Shown: in pieces, positions 44,204 to 55,489 of the stretch
How positions within the stretch are numbered: position 1 is the first letter of the stretch
Layout of the letters: every line of letters begins with the position of its first letter
Assembly: GCF_010389155.1 (NCBI RefSeq)
Contig: NC_057761.1
Location: 3,722,501-3,786,500, forward strand
Direction: 5' to 3'
Source: Erigeron canadensis
Lineage: Eukaryota; Streptophyta; Magnoliopsida; Asterales; Asteraceae
DNA: 64,000 bases
Program-made: the position numbers and the translations under genes
Notes under the pieces: generated by a model
The model's database searches: none
The model's input: only the letters and a program-made list of their open reading frames with translations
What the model was told of the DNA's origin: nothing

Positions 44204-47200
44204 TCAGTTGGCAGTCTTGCTTGGGCCAGCAGCTTTTGAACCAACAGGCTTCTTCTTAGTTGTAGGCTTTTTCACTGTAGTCTTCTTTCTTCCATGACTT
44301 GAACCATCAGTAGTTGAACTTGAACCAGCAGCTTGTTGACTTGGTCCCCTTGTACATGTTCTATTGTTGTGTCCATCTTGCTTGCAATTCCCACATTTAG
44401 TGTAAGCAACAGCCCTGGTAAGCTTTCTTTCCTTCACCAACTGAATCTCAACTTGACTCCTTCTTTTCTTTTTCTTAGGCCTCCCTATTGAAACCTTATG
44501 TTTTGGTGGAAGAAGTGTGATGGGACTTTCAAACTTTGGCCAATGTGCCTTTCCCTTGGTAGGTCCAATTGTAAAACTGTACATAGTTCTCCAAGTAGCA
44601 AGCCAATAAACAGGATCTACATATGACTCAGGAATGCCACATTTCATACCAATATTTGCCATGTCATTGAATGTAGCCACAACATGTTTACATGGCATGC
44701 CAGATAATTCCCATTTTCTGCATGTACATGTCCTTTCAACCATATCCACTACATGTTGATCTTGCCATAGACCAGCAACCTGAAACTTTGTACCACCATT
44801 AAAGAGGATCTTGTATCTTTCAGCCTCCTTCTTTATCAACTCAAACATGGCAGCTGCATTGGGTGTTAATGGCCCAACAGCACTGTCAATCATCCTTTGT
44901 ACCTTAGCATGTCTCTTCATCAAATACTCCCTTACATATTCTAAACACATGATTATATGCTTCTCCCTACCATCTACAAGTTTTCCATTCACAGTCTCAC
45001 ACATATTGTTCACATGTACATCACAATGACATCTCCCTGTTAATTTTGACAAGTTTTAAGACAAAAACACAAAAAAAAGTATGCAGAATTGGCAAAAAAT
45101 ATACAAGTCTTGCCAGAAAAGTGTGACCTAGCCCAGTGTACTGTTGTTGCAATGGCACACTTCCAGAGGAAGTCTTTGTAAAGTTTTCCCTTATAAGTCA
45201 GCTTCATGTTCTCATATATGTGTTTCAAGCAGTATATGTGCTCTGCACACGAAAATAGTTCTGAAATGGCTGGAATGATCCCCTAAAACCCAACCAGTTT
45301 GTTAATTAGTAAATAGAGTATAATTACTAACATATACATTAGTAAATATAGTATAAATAGAGTATAATTGCTAACATATACATTAGTAAATATAGTAAAT
45401 AGAGTAAATTGTTAATTATTGTACATTTTGTCTATCACTTATGAAAGTGAAATTAGACATGTGTATCAGATCAAGATCTCCTCCAAGATGCTCAAGAAAC
45501 CATCTCCAAGAAGCCTTATTCTCAGATTCCCCAATCCCATATGCAAGTGGAAAGGTTCCATTGTTTGGATCTATTCCAACAACAAGCAGTAACTGACCAT
45601 TAGCCAATCCCTTCATGAATGTCTCATCCAATCTCAGAAGATCTCTTCTACCAACTTTAAAACTCTGCTTCAATGAAACCAAGCATACATATATTCTTCT
45701 AAATACTCTAGTGTTACTGTCTGGATTTAGTTCTGGCTCATAATCAAGCCTCACAGTTGTTCCTGGATTGGTTGCTTTTAATTCTAGCAAATAGTCTCTC
45801 AAAATGGCATATTGACTTGTGTAATCACCCATCAGTCTCTCCTTTGCCTTGTTATGTGCCCTGTATATCTTGTGCTTAGAGAATCCTATCTCATACTTCT
45901 GTTGAATTTGTTCTCTAAAATGACTTGGTTGAACTTTTGAATCTGGATGTAGTTGTTGTTGAATCTCTTTAGCCAAAAACTCAGAAGTACATCTATTTAA
46001 TACTCTAGCATGTAGACATTTATGGTGATCTTTGTATGTTTTGACCACCCATGTGTTATCTTCTTTTTTTCTAGACACATGAATCCTCCGAGGGAATTTG
46101 AACTTTTCTTCTTTATCTTTTTCAGATTCCTTTTCTTGAGATTCCTTTTGTTTTTCTTTTTCTCTTTCCTTGCATGTTTCATTGACAATATCTTTAATAG
46201 TCTGCTTTGTAAACCTAATGCCTTTCGGTGACTGGGCTGGACTATTCAAACCATGAGGCCCAACCTGTTGAGATGGCCAAGTAGTATCAGTTGGCCCAAC
46301 ATTTTTATCCAAGTCTTTTTTTTGTTGACTACACGCCACATCTGCATGAAAAACAGGAATAGACCCTTACATATTACAGTAAATCTCTCTGCATCATTTT
46401 TGACAATTTTTAACAGTCTTCTGCTTTCAATTGATAGCATAGTAACCAGCTCCTTAACCTCCAACTTAGTTCCAAATGCTTGGCCAGGATAGAAATGAAC
46501 CTTCTTTTCTGGGTTAGTGTTGTGCTCCCTTCTCAACTGCTTCAAAGCTGTTGTTCTAGCATCATCCCCTGACTCTGGTTCACTATCAATATTATCATAA
46601 TTGACCCTCTCAACCTCCACATCATTGACCATGCTTTCATTTGGCTTATCCCCACATGCAACCCATTCTACATCAGCATCTACATTGTCTCTGAAATCTG
46701 TCATATCCACTTCCACGTCATTTATAATGTGTTCATTGTCCACAAAGTCACTGTCTTCCCTATTCTGCTCACCCTCAGTTGCATCAACACTAGTCTCACT
46801 ACCCTACCCATGTTCTTCAACCTCAACAACATGTACACCAATACCAGTACCACTATCCTACCCACATTCTGTTTGGTTTGGTATACCATCATTGCAAAAT
46901 GCCTCATTGAAAAATTCATCATTTATAGTTTCCACATTACTACCTAATTCATTAACTTGCCCACTACCATCCCAATAATCTCTCTCCACAGGGATTGGAA
47001 CATATGCATCATCAGTGAACAAACTCTTTTGACAAGGTGTTTGTACCCTAATCTTTTTTTTTCCTAGGACTGTATGTCTTTAATGGTGTTTGATTCCTAA
47101 CCTTTTTCCCTTTCTCAACATACACTTCTAATAACTTAAAGCTGTCAACATACTTCACTAAAGAACTAACATCTTCATCACTACTTAGAGCATATAGGCC

Positions 47201-47791
47201 ATAATCCAAATGCCTATCTGGTGCTTTAAAATGATACAACATTTGAGTATTAACATTGTATCCTAACTCTTGAAGCATGGCATTTAACTCTATTATAGAA
47301 AACTGGTTTTTGTATCCCTCCAATATACCTTCTGTTTGGCAACTGCGAAAAAACCCTCCCGTGATGAATCGCCAACGTAAAAAAGCTAGGTTTTTGTTCT
47401 GTAAATATATATTAAAAAAATTATAAACATAATAAATAAAAAATAACTTCATATACGTTATAATCATACAAGGTTGCAGAAGTCGTTAATCGTTCCTAGG
47501 GCGGCCGACAAACGAGTTGGGAGTACTCGGGGGTCAAAGTAGCCATGTCGGAGAGTACTCGGAGTAATCGGTCGACTCGACACCCTACCTTGTAGCGAGT
47601 ACTCGGAGATTACTCGGATTGACTCGGTGAGTTTTACAACAGTGTAATCATATATATATCCAGAAAAAAAACACCAAAAAAAAGTAGATAAATTAAAATA
47701 AGTTAATATGTAACAAAAACTCACCATAAACTGTGTCGATGAAGTCATGTTTACCAGCATTGCCTCGAAGATACCATGTTGTCACCACCAT
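44204..47791 (-). pseudogene. MULE 2 transposase (PB1-like, DDE, SWIM, zinc knuckle), damaged
   Basis: Exon 1 47725-47791 (MVVTTWYLRGNAGK...), phase-1 intron, then the PB1-like domain (47410-47050: TLAIHHG, IIELNAMLQELGYNV, YHFKAPDRHLDYGLYAL), acidic spacer (46740-46500), FRDN...PGQAFGTKLEVKELV, the DDE region (46339-45416: RIHVSRKKEDNTWVVKT, DLLRLDETFMKG, VGIDPNNGTFPLAYGI, FTFISDRQ), a further exon (45286-45110: IPAISELFSCAEH, HIYENMKLTYKGKLY) and the last part (45052-44204) with NNMCETVNGKLVDGR, the SWIM finger CTCRKWELSGMPCKH and the zinc knuckle CGNCKQDGHNNRTC. Lesions: frameshifts near 47319 and in the A run near 47060, two in-frame TAG codons near 46860 and 46805, and about 30 codons missing after KCAIATTV. 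A TA-rich tandem repeat fills the intron at 45310-45410. It cannot make an intact enzyme. Confidence 0.9.
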
Positions 47792-50328
47792 TTTTTAATT
47801 TGTGTGAACTTTGATTGTGTTATTAGTATAAGAATTTGTGAGTGATTTGGGGGTAAATATTAGGGATTGCATCTGCAATCTGATAAACCGATTGAATGAG
47901 TTTTGGGGGTGAAATTAGGTTTATATATGGGTGGGAGGGCTTTAATTACTAAACTACCCCGCACGTACCAAGCACATGGGTGCATTAACGGCTGAAAATG
48001 GACGGAACGTTACTGTTGGACCAAGAATGCAACGGCTGTGATACCACAGGGATATGTTCCACGACTTTACACACTTTTGTACCAAACTTGCAAATTCGGG
48101 GATACCTCATGGACCAAAAATGCAATTCGTTCTTATATATATAATGATCGATTTTAGTCAAGTCGTGGTTACATGATATTCAAGGTGTTTTATGAGATCG
48201 AATGGTCGTTAATGTAATGGTCGATTGCTAACTTGTGGTGTAACTAGATTGATTAAGTAAATGGACTATCCATGGGTCAACCCTTATCCTAGACCCATAC
48301 CCATGACCCATCCATTCATTCTCTTACACCCTTCTCTCTCTCTCACTTATTGCAAGAGTTTCTTACATCTCTCTCTCTCTCTCTTTAAATTAAATACATC
48401 AAATTTAATGTTCAAGCAAGATTTATTTAGGGGTTTTCTTCTTTATCATCATCTTGACAACATATCAAAAATTGGGGTTTCAAAGTGCAAGTATTAGCTC
48501 AAATCGGGTCACTTTCGGATTCATCACTCTAGTGGAAGATTTTGGTGAGTAAATGCATCTTTAAGTTAACATTTCGTGTCATTAAACTAATTCTAAGTCA
48601 AACCCCTCAAGCTTTGGTCAAAAATCGGATTTAAAGAGTAACTAGGTCAAAAATTAGGGTTCTTGTTGCTAAATGGGTCAAAAATGATTTTTCCTTGTTA
48701 AATTTATGAAATGGGTCGAAATGATGGAGTGAGTTATGTCCAACCATGTCTAAATATACTTGTGTATGTCCAAGATGAGTCTTGTTCCCTTCTAAAAGCG
48801 GTTTTTAGGTTGAACTAGGGTTTTGGTGTTCTTGATTTGTAATTGGGTCGATTTGGTATTTGGTTAGATGTTATGAGTCGAGATTAAATCATGAGTCGTG
48901 TTCTTTTATAGTTATTTATGCTAAAAATCGAGTGTTGGAGTTCATTGGGTCGAATTTGGGGTTCTTGGATTGGTTTTGAAGGTCTTGGGGGTGTTTGGAG
49001 TTGTGTATGGCTCATTTTGGGGTTTCTGGTGGATCTGGTGCAGACCTGGGCTTGTTGCGACGCAGCTCCAGGCTGCGAAGCAGTGTGAAAGGTCGACTTT
49101 TCTGCTGCTGCGCAGTGAGAAGTGACTGCGGCGCAGTCGGTTACTTCGGCGCAGTTGGTGCCCTTCTTCACTTGAATTTTTCCTAGCTCTAACTTCAGTT
49201 ATCCTAGGATCGTCCCAACCTTTCCAAAGAGTCCTCTTTCGATCTTATTGGTGCTCTACACAAGATAAACGAGTCGTTCAAAGTTGTGAGTCATTTTTTT
49301 GAAGCGAAACATGGGTTACCAACTAATCTACCTATACATATAACATTTGTTTGAGGACGAGAGGACTTTGGGACTATTTCAAATTGTTTCCAAACTATAA
49401 TCTGACCTCTCTAATGACCACGTTGAGCTTCGGGAGTCTTTCAAAGCCATAAATCATAATTTAAAATATAAATGGAGCTTTGTCTTGGTTAATAATGCAT
49501 GCATGGTATACCTTATTAGGTTGTGGACGCGTGGAGCACATTAATTACTTATAATCCTATCTTATCGTGATCTTAACTTCTTTAGCCGATCAGGGTGAGT
49601 TCGTAGCCCCTTTCTTTACATGATTTTGGGGTGGAAAGTGTACAACGTGTTTCTTTGTTTCTTTTGATCGTTATGTGTTCGTTTATGTAAGTAATCAAGG
49701 TTGTATGATTGTTATAAGTTCGTTTAATTGTGGAATCAAGGTTGTATGATTGTTATATGTTCGTATCAAGGTTATGTTGTCATTTTATGATCCTATCAAG
49801 GTTTCAAGGTTATGTGATCGTTTATCCATCCATATTATGTGATCATTTAATGATCTAATCAAGGTTTTATGTTCGTATCAAGGTTATGTGATCGTATGAT
49901 GTTAATCAAGGTTAAACGGTTCTTATCCCAACACTTGTTTCTTATAGTCAAAACCTACGGCTCACCAACTTTATGTTGACGCATTTTAGTACACTTTTCA
50001 GGTAATCAAGTGAATCAAATACGTGATGGATGATTGCATTGCATGTGATAGAATTGCGCTTGGACTTTTGTGGATCCGTGATTCATTGCTCCCTTTTATG
50101 GGTTATTCCTAGGATCGTTAACCATCATTTGAACTATATCTTTTGTAAACTATTTGATGGTGTTGTGCTCCTTGTGCATTATTTGATCCATTATTTGAAT
50201 TTGTACTTGAATTATGATGGATTACTTAAATCCTTGAATGCATTTATTAGTCTCTACTTAAACTCCATGTCATGCTGAGCTTTTCTATTGATGCCCCAGT
50301 TCCCGCCTTGTTGGGGTGTTACAGTGTG

Positions 50329-50652
50329 CGCTTAGTTGGGGAAAACGCCTTTGTTTTCCAAGAAAAAATGAAAAACAGAAAACGCGTCAAATCATAGTTT
50401 TCCAAAAATGTTGTCCATGAAAACAAAAAACATTGTTTTTCACTTTTTTTATGAAAATTTAGAAAACAATTTTTTATTGTTTCCACTTTTCATTTTTTAA
50501 ATTTTGAAAACCTCAAATTGTTTTCCATTTTCAAGTTTTGAACGCGTTTTCAAAATTTTCATTTTTGTAATCTAGAGAGATGAAAAACTCTTTTCATTTT
50601 CTAAAAAATTGGAAATGGAAATTTAGAAAACATTTTTCACAACGAAACGCGC
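50329..50652. mobile_element. hAT-like MITE
   Basis: The left end GCGCTTAGTTGGGGAAAAC and the right end, inverted, GCGCGTTTCGTTGTGAAAAA are similar; the inside is almost only A/T with repeated GAAAAC/GTTTTC words in both directions. No sure target duplication. It abuts the solo LTR. Confidence 0.55.
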
Positions 50653-50667
50653 AAAAAATTTAAAATA

Positions 50668-50935
50668 CTAGACTTATGCCTGAGCAATGCGGCGGCGATA
50701 TGGTAGTGGTGGCAACAGGTGGCAGCGGTAGTGTCGGCAGCGGTGGTGGTGACGATGGTAGTGAATGTAAAAGTAATTGATGTTAAAGGGGGTAATGTAG
50801 CTATTTTAAGGGTTGAGGGATGTATATTATATATTATTCCATTAAGGGTATTATAGGTATATTTTTATTTTTGGTTTTTCAAAGGAAAGTTTATGTGAAA
50901 AAAAAGGAGTCATTTGCTTTATTAAAAAGTATAGA
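50668..50935 (-). mobile_element. Small non-autonomous Helitron, 268 bp, minus strand
   Basis: On the minus strand it starts TCTATACTTTTTAATAAAGC after a host A and ends CTAG before a host T. The region next to the 3' end is CCACC/GCCGCC-rich. Same family as 28696-28932 and the 3' part at 42.8 kb. Confidence 0.75.
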
Positions 50936-51002
50936 TTTGAGCTTGGGGTAGTCAACAATAGGCGACTTACAAACAACCGTATAATATATTTAGTCAAAAA
51001 TA

Positions 51003-51283
51003 GTGGTATTTGCTAGCAACAACATAATGGTGGCAGTCAATCAATATAGATTGATCCAAAATCTGATTCAAATCCAACATAGCACCCATGGCTACATAAG
51101 AAATGTATTGAATCGATTCTTTTTAATGAATAGATCCGATCTCAACTTCGAATATGGAATTCAAAGGGATCAAATAGGAAAGGATACTCTGAATCATAGA
51201 ACTCTAATGAAATATACGATCAACCAACATTTATCGAATTTGAAAAAGAGTCAGAAGAGATGGTTGGATCCTCTTTTTTTTTT
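51003..51283 (+). other. ycf2: Nuclear plastid DNA insertion: ycf2 fragment
   Basis: About 93 codons match the plastid Ycf2 protein: [60 protein letters not shown], then WLDPLFFF. The nuclear setting (Helitron on one side, UBL repeats on the other) and the abrupt ends show it is a transferred fragment, not a plastid contig. Only slightly diverged, so probably not very old. Confidence 0.9.
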
Positions 51284-51299
51284 TCTCGGTGACGTCTAA

Positions 51300-51800
51300 T
51301 TTTGCAGGCAGAGCGAGTCACTTCTAGAAAATCCTGACCATTTTCATAGGAAGTGAGGGTCTAACTCTTGCCTCTATAAAAAGAGATTTTTCCAACTGAT
51401 ACAACTTTGCTTGTTATAGGTCATGTTTTAAGCTTGCAGAATTGTTTTTCTTGAGCATATAATTATATTAAATTTTCAGGATGGACAATCACAAAGATGA
51501 AAAGAGATGGTAACGGCCAACAAAGTGGATGTTCAAGGAAATGTCCATGTACGACATTGAAGAGCATATAGTGTGGGGTTCTTATAGCAAGTTGACTGTC
51601 AAACTCGTAACAGCAGCTCAATGTGTTTCAACTGGTGGCATGAAGGTTGAATTAGGAATCGATGGGTGATGTCGGGATCCTGAGCCGGGATTGAAGGGAC
51701 ACGAGATGAAAGATAAAGCCACGTTTGCATTCATCAACGGCAGATCTCCTTGTGCCTCAATTTGAAGTAATTGATCAAATCGACAAATCAAAAGTAATGG
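51300..51800 (+). pseudogene. Unrecognised broken gene fragment
   Basis: After a CAG acceptor-like site at about 51480 a frame reads MDNHKDEKRW, stop, then KWMFKEMSMYDIEEHIVWGS and KLTVKLVTAAQCVSTGGMKV before another stop near 51668. The composition is protein-like, but I cannot assign a family. The 51300-51470 stretch may be its upstream intron. Confidence 0.35.
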
Positions 51801-52246
51801 TGTTCTTTTCATCTTTTAAATACTTATTTTACTTTTACATTTAACCTGTACCAGTGGTCTTAAGTAATGTTCATTTTCTGTTAACTTTTGTTTTGAGATT
51901 GTAATATATTTCAGAAGAATTGACTCAACCCGAACCCATTTTATCCAATACACATATCTAACCATTGTCCAACCTGCCCTTTTCGCTACATTTAAGCAGG
52001 ACCATCGATTAGGCACGTTCACTATCATTAGCATGCGAAAATGACCATAACTAGATACTTTGATTGATACATCCTCTGCAAACACAGAAACACAGAATAG
52101 AATTTCACAGAAAGCAATATGCTGTTCAAACAGAATGAGGACCAACAAATCTAAAGTCAATATCATCGGGCTAACAAATCACTAAAACGAATTCGAATTT
52201 AACAAGTTAAATCTTCTTAAACAACCATCATATCTAACAAAAAGCA

Positions 52247-52312
52247 ATCATATCTAAATTAGTATGTAGGCAAACAGGAAAAAGCAGTCATATCTAAATT
52301 AGTATGTAGGCA
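52247..52312. repeat. 40-bp tandem duplication
   Basis: [AG]TCATATCTAAATTAGTATG plus TAGGCAA occurs at 52247 and 52287. The core TCATATCTAAATTAGTA also occurs at the UBL array (32405-32425), so this is probably a UBL-flank remnant. Confidence 0.8.
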
Positions 52313-53219
52313 AGCTATGAAACTATGGTGACACAATGTTCGATCGCTAAAATTTATATGAGTTCTTATCTTTATATGCAAACTTTAAGTCTTCCACTCT
52401 ATAAAGTATTAGAATCCATGTAACTTATAGTGAACTACGTTTAGGCCCAGCTAACAGTTAACTCTCAGTAACAAAAAGAATTGAAAAACACAATTTGAAG
52501 AAGTTACCAAGGATTTCATTTGGCAATTAATGCTTAATTACTTTATGTTTTTGCATCAGACAAGTTTTTCCTTGTTCTCTAAACCAAAATCAACTTACAT
52601 GATTCTGTAATGAAGAACCAAAAGTTCTAAAAAAATACGACTCAGACATATGGGCGATAGAAGATAAAAGATGTGTATGGCCATATAGGTCTTCCAAATT
52701 TCCAGTTAGAAGTGCCAAACACTTCTCATTGGAATAGTCTGATAGACAGATTTAGAAACAAATGAAAGTACACTATTTGTGGTCAATGAAAACAAGCTTT
52801 ATAACCAGCTTTATAACTATTTGTGGTCGGATGCCCAGGTTAATATAAAAAACAATTAACTGACTTTCTTGCTCACAATCATCGATGATAGATAACTCCA
52901 CCCTAATTGCCGATCAAATTGAGAATTCAAATCTCAATGCTTGTACAAATAGCAAAGGTTACCAAAATTTTAAATCTTGAATCTATATATATGGTCACTT
53001 TCAATCTTCTCTATATTGTGATTGGTAAGTCATCAATCATTAACTTAGAGTACTAAAGCAAAAAGATAATTCGTCAAAAAGATCTTTCTATAAAGCAAAA
53101 CACAATCTTTAGTAGTTCAAATTTAGGCAAAGAGAAAAATGTGAAGCAAAAAGGATTGCAAAGAATCATTGTTATGAGAGGTTTGACTCTTCTGGTTTAT
53201 AACACTTACTGCAACTTAA

Positions 53220-53350
53220 AAGCCGCAGATGAACATGCAGAGTGGAGTACTCATTCTGAATATTATAATGAGTTAGAGTCTCAGCGTCTTCTAGGCGCTT
53301 ACACTGATATGATAGCCAATATCGATCAGGTGGAAATTTGTTATGCGATG
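53220..53350 (-). pseudogene. Ubiquitin-like domain fragment (C-terminal half)
   Basis: Minus-strand translation gives KFPPDRYWLSYQCKRLEDAE, then LTHYNIQNEYSTLHVHLRL, the C-terminal half of a UBL unit like those at 32-34 kb and 55-56 kb. No N-terminal half, no start codon. Confidence 0.75.
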
Positions 53351-53399
53351 GTTTTTTATCCATGTATTGTTATTGTTATCATGCAACTATTATTGTTAC

Positions 53400-54288
53400 T
53401 GTATTAGGTTTCTTATTATTAATTTAATATAATTATCTACTAATAGATATCAAATATTAATATTTAAATTTAATTGCTATGCGATGTTTTCTTTATCCAT
53501 ATATTATTATTGTTATGCAACTATTATTGTTACTGTGTTAGGTTTCTTATTATTAAATTAATTAAACTAATATTTGATAATCGTTTGAGCTTTAGTTTTT
53601 CTTTTAACTTATTTAAATATAAATTCTATAAATAATTAAAAATTTGAATTAACTAATATCTACCAATAAACAAAAACATGATCTACATGTTCTTGAAATG
53701 ATACGTGGCATAATAATTGATCAACACGTATCCTTTTAATTTATTTATTTTGTTAAATTAGCTTTTTTTTAGTTATATATAAATTCAATTTTCTTATTAG
53801 ACTTAGATCTAAACTCTAACTCTTGGCTTATTTATACAAAATATTATAACCTTATTTGATTGATCGTTTTCTCATTAATAAATTCTCTTTTTCTTTCTCA
53901 ATTCTTCAAATCCTATTACTTAATATTAATTAGAATAAGTTATTAACATGAATACTTTAAAAGTTGGAGTTTACGAATCGAAATCAGAAGGTTATTTGCC
54001 ATCATCTACTATGTTTACAAGTTCCGATTTTGATATGGTTCTAAAAATTTAAGTTAAATCCAAAATTCTAATTAAACATATATTATATTTATCATTATTG
54101 TTTATTATTATATTTATCATTACTTTTTATTATAATTTAACTTCGCTCATCGATTTACTTTAACCATAATTTATTTCATACTCACTAATCATGTATGAGA
54201 CATATTCGAATTTCCTTATGATACAATGTATATAACTACCGTATATTGTACATGTATTAGGACTAGTGTATATATATATATATATATA
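53400..54288. other. AT-rich intergenic DNA
   Basis: No gene seen. TTATTATTG... words at 53365-53440 recur at 53500-53560 as a local duplication, and a (TA)n run lies at 54268-54287. Confidence 0.5.
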
Positions 54289-54328
54289 AACTATGCCCCT
54301 AAACGAGATCAAGTTTAGGGGCATAGTT
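54289..54328. repeat. Perfect 16-bp stem, 8-base loop hairpin
   Basis: AACTATGCCCCTAAAC (54289-54304), loop GAGATCAA, and its exact complement (54313-54328). It directly follows the (TA)n microsatellite. Confidence 0.9.
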
Positions 54329-54699
54329 AATAACAAAGAAAGCAAAAAAAATAAAAATAGGAATACATGCTACGATGAAAGACCACAACTATTCTATTGC
54401 ATGTTGATTTGCTGAATTCTCTCCTAGTATGTGAATTACTATAACAAAAAGACATGTATTAGATCAAATGGTGTACTCAATCTCACATAGCTACACTAGT
54501 GTATCAATACGAAAGATTGACGAATCACAAGGCTATTGTTATTATAATTTGTGAGTAATAAAAAGAAAACTAAAATAAAAAACTTGTGAGTAATAAATGG
54601 TGTACTATACCTACATACCCTACTTTATTTTTTTAGTTGAGGTTAATTTTTTCTTTTAACGGCTAAATTTTATGATGTATACAAAAGCTAGATGTTACA

Positions 54700-54780
54700 A
54701 AAATTGGAGGCCTTTTGTTTTTGGAGACCTAAAGTCCATGCTTAACCCTATGATACAATTGGGCCGGCCTTGGCCCTAAC
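54700..54780. repeat. Fragment of the 5.4-5.9 kb hAT-like family
   Basis: TTTTGTTTTTGGAGACCTAAAG, then TTGGGCCGGCC, matches the right third of the element at 5360-5907. Borders not visible. Confidence 0.55.
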
Positions 54781-55489
54781 GTACGGCTGCCCCGCTGGAG
54801 CCCTTGAGCACCCCACATTAGTCCAGTTCAGTATAAAATTACGTGTGCCCCTCATGGACATAACGACAAATTAACACAAAAAATCAGCTACATTAAATTG
54901 AATTCTTCTCTTAGGACTCGAACTCGGACTGGTGGAACAACAAGGTCCGGATCTTCGGACCATACATAGTACCATACATAAGTCATCAGCTATATCACAA
55001 TACCCAATATCTTCAACAATGCACTCTTAATAATGATAATCTGACCTTTTACATCTGACATGATCGACTTACGGGTGTTCTTGTAAGCATCTAATTCATA
55101 TTCACAGGCACAACAATTAAGCCAAAGGTAGTCAATCGCTTGGGTCCGCTCAACCGAGGAATATTGAGTTCACAACGAATTCAAAATATCACATCACCAG
55201 GCTAAATGATTGGTGGCCCATCAGACACAAACAGAGAAAGGGTGTCGACTTTGCTAGAGATATTAGGATAGGGTTCAAAAGTCCTCAAAAGTGAAGGAAA
55301 TTAGAAAACATAGAGAAAAACGCATAGAGAAAAATCATATAGACAAAGTAATGACAGAAATATATTTGATTCTTTTGGTTTTTTCAGTAGCCTAAATTAA
55401 CAAACTGCAAGTTACATGCAAAAAATGACCAGATAGGATGGAAACCATATCCAAAAAACAAGACATTACGATAAACAAATACCCTACAT

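Larger units (their letters stand above)
43071..48132. mobile_element. MULE 2: 5.06-kb Mutator-like element with transposase and zf-GRF genes
   Basis: TIRs of about 243 bp (43071-43313 and 47890-48132) start [AG]AACGAATTGCATTTTTGGTC and read CCCCCAAAACTCATTCAAT at their inner edges. 9-bp target duplication TTATATGTA / TTATATATA (43062-43070, 48133-48141; one mismatch). Each TIR has a TATA box (ATATATAAA at 43276-43284; its complement at 47920-47928). A zf-GRF gene starts at the left TIR and a transposase gene at the right TIR; they converge and end 542 bp apart. Confidence 0.93.
42963..50323 (+). mobile_element. Solo LTR (gypsy-like, about 2.3 kb) split by MULE 2
   Basis: Starts TGTAACATTCGTGAAATTTG at 42963 and ends TTGGGGTGTTACA at 50323, with a perfect 5-bp target duplication GTGTG (42958-42962, 50324-50328). 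No PBS or internal region follows, so it is a solo LTR. MULE 2 (43071-48132) lies inside it. The distal part has GCAG/GCGCAG-rich sequence (49050-49160) and many ATCAAGGTT[AG]TGT... words (49690-49910). Confidence 0.85.

Noticed and set aside
20519..48132. MULE 1 and MULE 2 as copies of one insertion family
   Set aside because: Their TIRs differ in sequence and length and the coding parts are well diverged; they share architecture, not recent ancestry.
48884..49171. 95-codon minus-strand frame
   Set aside because: Lies in the solo LTR; composition follows GCAG-type repeats; no homology seen.
51816..52166. 116-codon minus-strand frame
   Set aside because: No recognisable motif, no splice or promoter context, hydrophobic AT-rich codons; likely chance.
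54895..54975. tRNA-like B box (ACTCGAACTCGG) as a SINE
   Set aside because: No matching A box at the right spacing and no visible ends.
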